NCBI GenBank assembly: GCA_003990745.1
Contig: RBNI01001402.1
Span: 1-22,618 of the forward strand
DNA length: 22,618 bases
Direction of reading: 5' to 3'
Source of the DNA: Jimgerdemannia flammicorona
Taxonomy: Eukaryota > Mucoromycota > Endogonomycetes > Endogonales > Endogonaceae
Part shown: piece by piece, positions 10,654 through 19,205 of the stretch
Position numbering within the stretch: the stretch's first letter is position 1
How the letters are laid out: every line of letters starts with the position of its first letter
Notes under the pieces: generated by a model
What the model was told of the DNA's origin: nothing
The model's input: only the letters and a program-made list of their open reading frames with translations
Databases searched by the model: none
Made by a program: the position numbers and the translations under genes

Positions 10654-12498
10654 CAAATAAGACTAGAACTTATAGAAATAGTTAAAGATCAAGAATGAAA
10701 GATAGTGAAGGTCAATAATATATAAGAGGATTTAGGTGAAGAAAGTAAAAAAGATAACTGTAAGATCTCTACCTATATTATCTACCAGATTGAGGATAGG
10801 ATTTTTGAAGCCATTATTAATATAAGAGTAGAAGAATATCTTCTCAGTAAGAAAACTATAGACTGCCTAAGCTGAGAAATTAAAAAAAAACTATGAAATT
10901 GGTATTTATTATAGTAGATAATATAAAAGCCATCTCTCTGAAAATGATTCAGAATATTTCTATCAAGTTTGAAGGAGTAACTATTCTAGTAAATATAATT
11001 ATTACAAATACTACCAACTATGACATCCTTATTGAAAACTAATAGCTTTATATAGCTAAGGTTACAATTAATATAAACTCATAAAAGATACAGATTGTCT
11101 ACTAAGAACAAAAGATACAGATCTCTATTAATATCAATAAAGGAGTACTCTTTAAGATAGAGAAAGAAGATAGTAAGCAAGAAGAAGTCTATATAGTAAC
11201 TACTCAGAAGAAGAAAAAAAAGGTTAGATAGATTAGTAAAGAAGACTGATGCTGAAGAATATATCTCACAAGAAGTATGTTCTCATAGGATCTAAATATA
11301 TTATATAAAGTATATAAATGAGTACTATTAATATATTACTAAGATCTATAAGATTTATTATAAAAAGAGAAAAAGAAGACAGAAGTAGTAAGAAAAAGAA
11401 GACTAAAAGAATAAACTACCAGCTCTTTTAGAAAATAATAATGATGAAGAAGAAATTAAGGTCAATATTTAGAGAATTTATTCTAATATAGTCCTACTAG
11501 AATATAAGCCAGAAAATATAGCTGAAATAGATATTACTATAGTTGAAGAGATAATTCTTGAATCTTAGATAACTGCCCTACTTACAACTAGACTAGAGAT
11601 GACTATTTTTAAGAACTATATTAGAATACTCAAGATAAGGAGTAGTCTAGTCAAGAGTGAAATTTTGATTAAAGAAAGAGTTATTAATTTAAATTATATT
11701 AGAGAAATTTTACTCATTATCAGAAACTATAACTCTATAATTTTATTTATAGTTAAGAAGAAGAACTGACTTATATAAATACTGATATTTTCAGTTCTGT
11801 AATCTAATATTTTGAAAATCAAAAAGCTAAAAGAAATAAAAAGAGAAAGAAGAGGATTTAGATCTACAGAAAGAGGAGTTTTATTAGTACTAAGATTACT
11901 GAATTAGATCACAAGAAAGAAGAAATCACAAATAAGTATAGCTATACTATTAGAAATAAATTTCTATTCAGAAAGGAACTTCAGAAACTATTGTATAAAT
12001 TCAAGAATATTCTTACTATCAATTTCAAAGATATCAAAGAAAAGATACCACACTACTGCTATAATATAGATATAGAAGATACTAAGCCAATCTATTAAAA
12101 AGTAAGATTAATTCTATCAGTATATCATGAATAGCTTAAAGAAGAAATCAAGTAGATGAAAGAAGCTAGTATTATTAAAAAGACCATTAGTTCCTAGTTC
12201 TCACCAATTATACTAGTTTTAAAGAAAGAAAGTAAGTTAGGAGAATTCACTCTAAGGCTCTGTATAGACTACAGAAAACTCAACAAAGTTACTAAGAAGG
12301 ATTACCAGTTACTATCTCTTATCCAGTAATATCTTAGTAATACTAGAAGATAAAGAACAATACTATACTATCTTGGATTTATATTCAGAATTCTATCAAA
12401 TCAGCCTTATTAGGAAAGCTAGTAAAAAGTCTGTATTTATTATACTAGATAGAACCTATATCTATCTGCAAATACTATTTGATATATGTAATATCTAG
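10654..12498 (+). pseudogene. pol: Gypsy-2 pol, N-terminal part
   Basis: The order is protease (about 10740-11040, active site reading INI), the region of the Cys/His cluster (about 11230-11345, mostly destroyed), dUTPase (about 11500-11930, motif 3 reading VINLNY), then the N-terminal half of RT (about 12110-12495, with LDLYSEFYQI at about 12375). The stop at the PAYRE-(W) position is TAG here and TGA in Gypsy-1, which points to ancestral TGG. The frame is broken by many TAG, TAA and TGA. The sequence is cut by the Gypsy-1 insertion and resumes at 19206. Confidence 0.75.
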
Positions 12499-12965
12499 TG
12501 TAATATAGCAGATACTTACTCTTGAAAGTATGTTGGATTTCTATATCTTGAATACTTGATCTTTTCTGACTCCTCAGAGTCCTTGGGATACAGGGGTGGA
12601 TGAGTTCAAAGTGTATCTGCCTGTAGGCTTACTAGTTCCTTTACTATCTCTTTTGCTTTTAAACTATTTCGATCTGAGGTTTATTCACTCTAAGATACTG
12701 AGTTATTTATATAAGTTTTGCTAACTATAAGGTAGCTAAGTAATGGCTCATTTCACAAGTACTGAATCTTTTAACATCTGCTAAGATTTTGCTGATTGTG
12801 AAGATTCTAACATCTCCTAAATCTTTGCAAATGTTAAAGTTTCTGCACTTTGTGGAATGTGGCTGCTATTTATGAGGCTAAGCTATATTGGGAATCAGAT
12901 TCAGGTACTGTGATCAAATGTCTAATTTCCCTGTTTCATGTTACTAATTTGGATCAGCCATCACA
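12499..12965 (-). repeat. Gypsy-1 3' LTR
   Basis: This 467 bp LTR has the same length as the 5' copy with no indels between them. In element orientation it runs TGTGATGGCTG...TATTACA. A TATAAAT box (12705-12711) and an AATAAA signal (12680-12685) keep the spacing seen in the 5' LTR. The left end abuts Gypsy-2 RT. Confidence 0.92.
12680..12685 (-). terminator. AATAAA polyadenylation signal in the 3' LTR
   Basis: AATAAA on the minus strand lies about 20 bp downstream of the TATA box of the same LTR. The copy in the 3' LTR would direct 3' end formation of the genomic RNA. This follows standard LTR layout and is an inference. Confidence 0.5.
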
Positions 12966-12975
12966 TCTTCCTTCT
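12966..12975 (-). promoter_or_regulatory. polypurine tract of Gypsy-1
   Basis: AGAAGGAAGA on the minus strand lies directly against the TG start of the 3' LTR, the expected site for priming plus-strand DNA synthesis. Confidence 0.8.
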
Positions 12976-13006
12976 GAATAGATGATTCATCTCAGGAGCA
13001 TCCTAT

Positions 13007-13423
13007 TCACTCGAATTCCCAGGCTTCTACAATTTGTATTTTCTTATACTGTGCAATTTGTATCATTATATCCTTCCAATGTTGTCTCTTAATATATCCA
13101 AAGTCTCCTAGGGTTACTCCTCGGAAATGGGCTAAGGCTGACTTGTCATCTTTGAATAACTTGTGTACTCTTTTTGCAATTGTAATCTGAGTGTAGGAGA
13201 GCTGACATTCTCTAATCCAGTCTTCTTTTCCCATGTTCAGTCTTGAATTCAGTAGCTGTCCCAACTTGAAGTATTCCTGGAACTCAGTTCGGTTCTGGTA
13301 GACCTTGAAATGTAAGATTCATGACAAGTATATTTGTACTATACTCTAGATGCTGTCAAAGGATTCTTCCATTATTGGTGGCTTGGTAGAACACCACTGT
13401 CTTTCAATAGCTTGCTGGGCCAT
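13007..13423 (-). pseudogene. extra ORF downstream of Gypsy-1 pol (about 139 codons, two stops)
   Basis: An ATG at 13423 opens MAQQAIERQWCSTKPPIMEE. The frame runs to TAA or TGA-type stops only at two internal codons (in S-I-[TAG]-S-I and L-S-[TGA]-I-L) before a terminal stop at 13007. The last 85 codons are open, with a hydrophilic, Trp- and Lys-containing sequence, including KRVHKLFKDDKSALAHF and RQHWKDIMIQIAQYKK. There is no signal peptide or membrane segment as expected for an envelope protein, and no chromodomain pattern is evident. It begins 26 bp past the pol stop, overlaps nothing, and ends about 30 bp before the polypurine tract. The equivalent region is deleted in Gypsy-3 and outside the retained part of Gypsy-2. 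The function is unknown. Confidence 0.55.
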
Positions 13424-16129
13424 GCTAGTAATTCAGAGGGCAGCAGTATTACTTTGTTAACTGATCATGATACTTCTTGAGTTGGTTTCAGTGGATGGTA
13501 GTGGAGATGATTGTGCCTGAGTGTTTTCATAGCCAAAAGGTGGTTCCTTTTATATCTTGCACAAGGTAAGGTCCTTCTCACTTGGGCTCCAGTTTTCGTG
13601 ACCATGAGGCTTCTACCATATTCTGATATACCAGGACTTTATCTTCTATCTTGATAATCTCTAGGAGTTTGTGGGTTTTTTCCACATTCTTCCATTATAG
13701 TGCCTGTGCCTTCATTATATAATCCTCAGCCTTCTTCCTGATTTGGTGTAGTCTCTGTATTTCTCTATCCACATGTTTCTATATAGCATCCCTATTGGAT
13801 GATAGGGTTTCTTGTGAACTTTCTTCTCTGAACAGCATTTCTTGAGGGGTAAAGTGGGTACTTTGTAATCTGATATCTCAGAGAGCAGATAATGCTATTG
13901 GCAGATAGTGATCCCAGTTTTTATAGTTATCACAGATCTTGGCAATAACATTCTTGAGGGTCTTGTTGGTCCTTTCTGCTTGTCTGTTTCCTTGAGGGTG
14001 ATAGGCTGTAGTCTGAATGTGCTGGATCTTGTACTTCTTATAGAGAACCTCAAAGAACTGGTTCACAAATTCTGTTCCTCTATCTGTAGTTACTTGTATT
14101 GGGGTCTTGAACTAGCAGATAATTTCTTTGTAGAAGAAATCAGCAATTGACTGTGCATTGGCTTCCTTGAGGGGTCCTGCTTCTATCCACTTCATAAAAA
14201 GGTCTATAATGACAATGATATATCAGTTACCAGTTAGGGTCAAGGGTAGAGGGCCGATTACATCCATTGCTATGTAGGTAAATAGTACTGGTTCTATATG
14301 TGCTGATCCTGGGGCTTGGTTTTGTTGGTCTTGTTTCTGTTTCTAGCATTTGTCACAGGTTTTGACAAATTGTCTAATATCTTTTTCCATTCCTGGCCAC
14401 CATATCATTCTTCTTGCCTTGTTGTATGTATTCATTCCTCCTAGATAGCCAAGTTCATGTATTGATTTCATTACTTGCTCCTTCTTGTGTTCTAGTATGA
14501 CTAGTAGTTTTCCTTTCTTCAGTATTTGTCTATCAGTTTTTAATTGTTTCCATATTCTGTTGATAATTGTTTGCATTCATTCTTCCAGATGTTGGGGTAT
14601 CTTTCACTGTCCCAGATATGTGATGATTCCATAGTAGAGCTCCTTATTCATAATTGATTTGTTGGTTGGGGGTGTTTTGAGGTGTCTATAAGAGAGCATC
14701 TGCATTGGAATTTGTTCTTCCAGGGCAGTGTACAATAGTTACATTGTAGGCTTGTAACTTCATTATCCATCTGGCATAGATTCCTTTGGGTTGTCCAGTT
14801 GTCAGTAGCCAGATGAGAGCTGAGTGGTCCGTCTGAATGGTGAAGTGTCTTCTAGCCAGATAGTAGTGAAACTTTTCTATGGCCCAGATGACTGCGAGGT
14901 ATTCCAACTTGTAGGATTTATATTCTTTTTCAGCTCCTCAGGTTCCTTGACTTAGGTATACAATGACATACTCTTTTTTGTCTTCTTTTTGAACTAGAAC
15001 TGCTTCTAGTCCTTGTGCACTTGTGTCTGTCTGAAGGATAAACTCTTGGGTCCAATTGGGTCGTCTGAGAATAGGTGTCTGGGTCAGTCTGACCTTGAGT
15101 TTATCAAATACTTTTTGTTGTCTGCTGGTCCAGTTGAATTTAGTATCCTTCTTGTTGAGTTCATAGATTGGACCTGCAATATTGGAGAATCCTCTGATAA
15201 ATCTGCAATAGTAGGAGGCAAGTCCCATGAAGGCTTGGGCTTCTGTAACAGTGGTGGGCCTTGGGAATGCTGCTACTGCTTGTATCTTGAGGGGATCTGT
15301 ATGTATTCCGTCTCAATTGATAACATGGCCAAGGTAGGAGATCTTGATTTCTGTGAATTTGCATTTCTTGGGCTTGATATACAGGCTATGCTTTCTCAGT
15401 CTTTCCATTATCTGCCATATGTGCTGCAGATGTTCCTCAGGTGTCTTGCTGTAGATAATTACATCATCAACATAGACCATCATCTATCTTCCCATGTTAT
15501 AGTGGAAGATTTTGTTCATCATTTACTGAAAGCTTGCTGGTGCATTGCACATCCTGAATAGTATTTGTAGGTAGATGTAGGTTCTGTCTGGGGTGATAAA
15601 GGCTGACTTTTCACTTGCTATCTCAGTGAGTCCGATTTGGTGGAATCTCGAGTATAAGTCCAAGGTGCTGTAGTACTATGCTTTGTCTCCCAGTGTTATA
15701 AGAATGTCACTGATGAGGGGCAGTGGTTGGCAATCCTTCTTGGTAACTGCATTGAGCTTTCTGTAGTCGATGCAGAGTCTTGGGGCAAATTCTCTGGGTT
15801 TGCTTCTTTTTTTCAGGGCTAGTACAACTGGTGAAGACCAGGGGCTGCTGGCTTCTTTGATAATACCAGCTTCTTCCATCTACTTGATTTCTTCTCTGAG
15901 TCATTCTCTGTAGGCTGGTGGGACAGATCTTGCCTTCTGGTAAATTGGTTCAGTGTCTCCAGTATCTATCTCATGATAGTAGTGTGGGGTCTTTCCCTTG
16001 ATATCCTTGAAATCCGTGGCAAGGATATCCTCGAATTTATAGAGTATTTTCTCCTTGAGTAGAAATTCATTTCCAATGGTATAACTGTGCTTGTTTGTGA
16101 TTTCCTCCTTCTTATGCTCCAGTTCAGTG

Positions 16130-16533
16130 ATCTTGGTACTGGCAAATACTCCTCTTCCTATGGATCTGAATTCTTTCTTTCCTCTTTTTGTTTTCTCCAA
16201 ATTCTTGACTTCTATAATCCTTAGTTGTAGGATTGGAAAGATCAACATCTGTACCAATCGGTCCTTCTTCTTGACTGGGAATGGGATTGTAGGATTGTGA
16301 TTCCTAGCAATGAGCAGGATTTCTCCAGTATAGTCAGAATTGATAACTCCTCCTTCAATTGTAATTTCACTTCTGGCCAGGCTGCTTCTTGTTTTGAGAA
16401 TCCTGACATGATCCTTTGAGATAGTTATCTCTAGTCCAGTTGCGAGTAGGGTGGTTATTTGGAGTTCTAGTACAGCTTCTTCTACTGTGGCAATGTCTAT
16501 TCCAGCTGCATTTTCCAACTTGTATTCTGGCAA
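16130..16533 (-). other. dUTPase domain inside Gypsy-1 pol
   Basis: Counting from Met at 16533, the trimeric dUTPase motifs appear in order. Motif 1 is AGIDIA (residues 10-15), motif 2 is TRSSLA (48-53), motif 3 is GVINSDYTGEI (62-72), motif 4 is KKKDRLVQMLI (88-98), and motif 5 is a weak RGVFAST (127-133). The enzyme family hydrolyses dUTP to dUMP and keeps uracil out of new DNA. The general-base Asp of motif 3 is Asn (codon 16339-16341). This stretch of 210 codons, including the region after the domain, has no stop, one of the longest clean stretches in the window. The same domain is seen in Gypsy-3 (6160-6580) and Gypsy-2 (11500-11930). Confidence 0.85.
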
Positions 16534-16701
16534 GACTGTATCAGAGTGGGTCCTTCAGATCTTGACCTTAATTTCTTCTTCATCATCACTATCCTCTAGG
16601 AGGGCTGGTGGTTCATCATCTTCCTTCTCCTTCTCTTCTCTGATCTGTTTTTCGAGAGCTTTCTGTCTTCTTTTCTGGTGGATTTTCTTGATTCTGATGG
16701 T

Positions 16702-16797
16702 GCACTGGTAGCAATCATTGACATGCTCTATACAGTACATCTTGATCCCATGGGAACAGACTCTTTGTGGTATATAGCCTTCTGCGATCTTCTTACA
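16702..16797 (-). other. Cys/His cluster between protease and dUTPase in Gypsy-1 pol
   Basis: The spacing is C-x12-C-x1-H-x5-C-x2-H-x3-C-x2-C, in a segment with VCSHGIKMYC and VNDCYQC, followed by a basic stretch and then an acidic one (LLEDSDDEEE). Five Cys and two His in 32 residues suggest one or two zinc sites. It does not match the CCHC gag knuckle or the integrase H2C2. Gypsy-3 keeps VCSHEIKMY in the same place. The role is unknown; nucleic-acid binding is a guess. Confidence 0.6.
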
Positions 16798-17382
16798 CCA
16801 TTCTTCTTCGTTCATCTGTCCAACTTTCTTTTTCAGAGTAGTCACCATATAAGCTTCCTCTTGCTTGCTCTCTTCTTCCTCCATATCAGGCAAGACTCCT
16901 TTGTTGACATTGATGGGAATTCATATCTTCTATCCCTGGTAGGTGATTTGCATCTTCTGGGCATTGAGATCAATTACTGCTCTGGCTTTGTGAAGCCATT
17001 GATTGCTGATGAGGATGTCATAGTTGGTGGCATTGGTTATGATTACATCTACTGGGATGGTTGCTCCTCTAATCTTGATGGGGATTTCTCAGATCTTTCC
17101 TAGAGGGGTGGCTCTTGTGCCATCTGCTGTGACAAAAACCAACTTGGTTGCTTCTTCAACTTCCCAGCCTAGGCAGTCTGCTACTTTCTTGCTGAGGAGA
17201 CATCCTCCTACTCCAGTATTGATGATGGCTTCAAAGACCCTATCTTCGATTTGGCATGTTGCATAGGCAGAGGTTTTGCGATTATCTTCACTTTCTTCTC
17301 CTGAGTCCTCTTGAACATTATTGGCCTCGGTTATCTTCCATCCTTGCTCCTTGGTTGTTTTGACAAGTCCAAACCTCATTTG

Positions 17383-18624
17383 TTATCTGAATGTTGGGAT
17401 TTCTGTGAGCTGACCAAAGGTTGTATTGACCTTTTGTTGGCTAAGGTCTTTGAAGATATCATACTTAAAAGTCTTGGTCTTGCAAAGTTTCTTTTCTTTT
17501 TCTCCTTCGCTGGCTGGGGTAGTTCCTTGGATAATGTCTTGAACTGCTTGCTCCAGCTCCATATCTTGGTCCATCTCTTCAGCTTGGCTTTCGGTGGCCA
17601 TTTCTATCTGCTTTTCTACTGGGTTCTTCTTGGATCTTCCTGATGATCTCTTGTAGGATTCCTTGCAAACATCCTTCTTGGTAGTCTGAGCAAGATAGGC
17701 CTCCCATTCTTTTTTATCAGAATCTACAATTTCCTTGAAGGTAATTGTATTGGTCTGCTCTCTGTTTCGTGTAACATTGCTTGATTGAGCCTTGCACTTG
17801 GTTTTGCTCATACATTCATAGGAGTAGTGGCCTTCTTCTCTACAGGTATAGCAGGTACCTTTCTTCTTGTCTGAGGTGGCAATAAACTTCTGAACTGGGT
17901 GGTGGTTTCTTCCTTGGATTTCTTTTATCATGTCTCCTAGGTGGGTGGTCATTTCGGCGAACCTCTTGGCAAGTTCCTCCATAGAGTCACTGTTCTTTTG
18001 CTACTCTATAGTTTTTGGCTGAGGTGTGTTTCGATTGATCATTGTAATAGGGATCACACTAGTTACCTTGGGTGTTTTGATTCTGACTCCTGTGACTCTT
18101 TCCATTATATGGTCTTGTGGGTGTCTGGCTGTCCAATATTGCTGAGCATAAGTGACCTTCTGTGGCAGATCCAAGACTACTGGTGATGAACAGATGACTA
18201 TAGCTATCTCTAGGTGAACTCCTTTCATGAAGATTACTTTGGCTACTTGATCTCGGATAGCAGCAGCATAATCCATGAGGATTATCTGATATCGAATTCT
18301 GATATAGAATGTGTTTGGATCCTCACTCATTCCTTGGTATGTTGTATTGAGCTAATCCTTCAGGACTTGCTTGATCTCATCTGTATAATATGTATTTCGG
18401 AGCCAGGTCTTCTGTACTGTCAGTATGGCATTGGCATCATTTTCTGCATAGGTTGCAGCTGTGAATACTACTCTAGCAGGACCTCATAGGCTGAAGGGCA
18501 TGAGGGCTACTTGTTGTACTGCTGTCAGGGTCCTTATGGTGGCATACTGCTCGAAATCATCAATGAAGGTAATGATTGATTCATCTGAGGTATATCTGTG
18601 AAATACTGGTGGTCTCATATCCAT
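17383..18624 (-). pseudogene. gag: Gypsy-1 gag, three internal stops
   Basis: ATG at 18624 in AAAATGG context begins MDMRPPVFHRYTSDE. The length is 413 codons to TAA at 17383. Residues 1 to about 200 look like a retrotransposon capsid (FIDDFEQYAT..., SL-x-GPAR, VQKTWLRN, then QGMSEDPNTFYIRIRYQI). A CCHC zinc knuckle (CYTCREEGHYSYEC, CX2CX4HX4C) sits at 17812-17853. The tail is Gln, Glu and Lys rich. Three stops lie in frame: TGA at codon 47 (18484-18486), TAG at codon 91 (18352-18354) and TAG at codon 208 (18001-18003). No frameshift was found. The codon 91 stop is shared by all three copies. The leader between PBS and ATG is about 95 bp. Confidence 0.88.
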
Positions 18625-18718
18625 TTTGTCTGGATATTGTAGCTCAGTTTGTATAGTTGCTCAGGTAGTGGCAGTTGTTTGTTATTTAGCTTGAAAGTGA
18701 GGGATTTGTCTTGAATCA

Positions 18719-18738
18719 CCAGCCAATGAGCACCAAGT
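18719..18738 (-). promoter_or_regulatory. candidate primer-binding site of Gypsy-1
   Basis: Directly inside the 5' LTR the minus strand reads ACTTGGTGCTCATTGGCTGG. The TGG three bases in is the usual start of a site complementary to a tRNA 3' CCA end. I could not assign the tRNA, and self-priming is an alternative. Confidence 0.55.
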
Positions 18739-19205
18739 TGTAACATAGTGGATGTTTACTCTTGAAAGTACGTCAGATTTCTATATTTTGAATACTTGAT
18801 CTTTTCTGACTCCTCGGAGTCCTTGGGATGCAGGGGTGGATGAGTTCGAAGTATATCTGCCTGTGGGCTTACTAGTTCCTTTACTATCTCTTTTGCTTTT
18901 GCACTATTTCGATCTGAGGTTTATTCACTCTAAGATACTGGGTTATTTATACAAGTTTTGCTAACTATAAGATAGCTAAGTAATAGCTCATTTTGCAAGT
19001 GCTGAATCTTTTAACATCTACTAAGATTTCGCTAATTGCAAAGATTCTAACATCTCCTAAATCTTTGCAAATGTTAAAGTTTCTGCACTTTGTGGAATGT
19101 GGCTGCTATTTATGAGGCTAATCTATATTGGGAATCGGATTCAGGTACTGCAATCAAATGTCTAATTTCTCTGTTTCATGTTACTAATTTGGATCAGCCA
19201 TCACA
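18739..19205 (-). repeat. Gypsy-1 5' LTR
   Basis: This 467 bp LTR starts TGTGATGGCTG and ends TATGTTACA in element orientation. Its right side abuts Gypsy-2 RT sequence (CCAGCAAG). It carries a TATA box and AATAAA. It differs from the 3' LTR at about 33 positions by hand count, all but two of them transitions. Confidence 0.92.
18945..18951 (-). promoter_or_regulatory. TATA box of the Gypsy-1 5' LTR
   Basis: TATAAAT on the minus strand sits near the middle of the LTR and about 20 bp ahead of AATAAA (18920-18925), the normal U3-R layout. This would drive the genomic RNA toward gag. The same box is kept in the partial LTR near 9101. Confidence 0.55.

Larger units (their letters stand above)
9308..12498 (+). 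mobile_element. Gypsy-2 part 1: leader, gag and first half of pol
   Basis: This is the 5' portion of a second plus-strand relative of Gypsy-1, heavily mutated by transitions. It starts with a leader corresponding to the Gypsy-1 PBS region (ACTTAGTATCTATTAGCTGG for ACTTGGTGCTCATTGGCTGG). It runs through gag and pol to the RT domain and stops at 12498, where the minus-strand Gypsy-1 begins. RT continues on the other side at 19206. The break lies in the RT segment that reads C-N-A-P-A-S in Gypsy-1. CTAG at 12495-12498 and CCAG at 19206-19209 are the candidate target duplication, one C-to-T apart. Confidence 0.85.
13449..17382 (-). pseudogene. pol: Gypsy-1 pol: protease, Cys/His cluster, dUTPase, RT, RNase H, integrase
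   Basis: Follows gag in the same frame after a TAA (17383-17385). Protease (about 17270-16990) has INTG where DTG is expected. Next come a Cys/His cluster (16702-16797), an acidic linker and a dUTPase domain (about 16530-16130). RT (about 15880-15290) has LDLYSRFHQI and an intact YVDD box (15463-15474). RNase H (about 15060-14690) contains QTDTSAQGLEAVL and TDHSALIWLL. Integrase has an N-terminal zinc region ending CDKC (near 14345) and a core with Asp at 14262-14264, Asp at 14082-14084 and Glu at 13974-13976, an exact 35-residue spacing between the last two. The C-terminus has GPYLVQDIKG...QLKKYH before TAA. About 15-20 stops plus one frameshift near 14640-14690 disable it. Confidence 0.9.
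12499..19205 (-). mobile_element. Gypsy-1: near full-length Ty3/gypsy retrotransposon with two LTRs, nested in Gypsy-2
   Basis: This 6707 bp element is oriented right to left. Two 467 bp LTRs of equal length bound it, each starting TG and ending CA in the element's orientation. A candidate primer-binding site lies inside the 5' LTR and a polypurine tract next to the 3' LTR. Gag and pol lie in one frame from 18624 to about 14690, with stops but no frameshift. After one frameshift near 14640-14690, pol continues to 13449. A further ORF follows (13423-13007). Protease-RT-RNase H-integrase order is diagnostic of Ty3/gypsy. A dUTPase domain and a Cys/His cluster between protease and RT are extra. 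About 33 differences between the LTRs, nearly all transitions, indicate mutation after insertion. Confidence 0.92.

Noticed and set aside
13007..13423. Chromodomain or envelope identity for the extra Gypsy-1 ORF
   Set aside because: No aromatic-cage chromodomain pattern, signal peptide or membrane segment could be seen, so it was left unnamed.
15013..17643. Several plus-strand frames of 70-180 codons over Gypsy-1
   Set aside because: They are antisense to gag-pol, which is supported by diagnostic motifs.
235..18624. Alternative genetic code with TAG read as Gln, suggested by many in-frame TAG codons
   Set aside because: TGA and TAA also occur at conserved sense positions, the same sites carry different stops in different copies, and the pattern is explained by C-to-T and G-to-A mutation.
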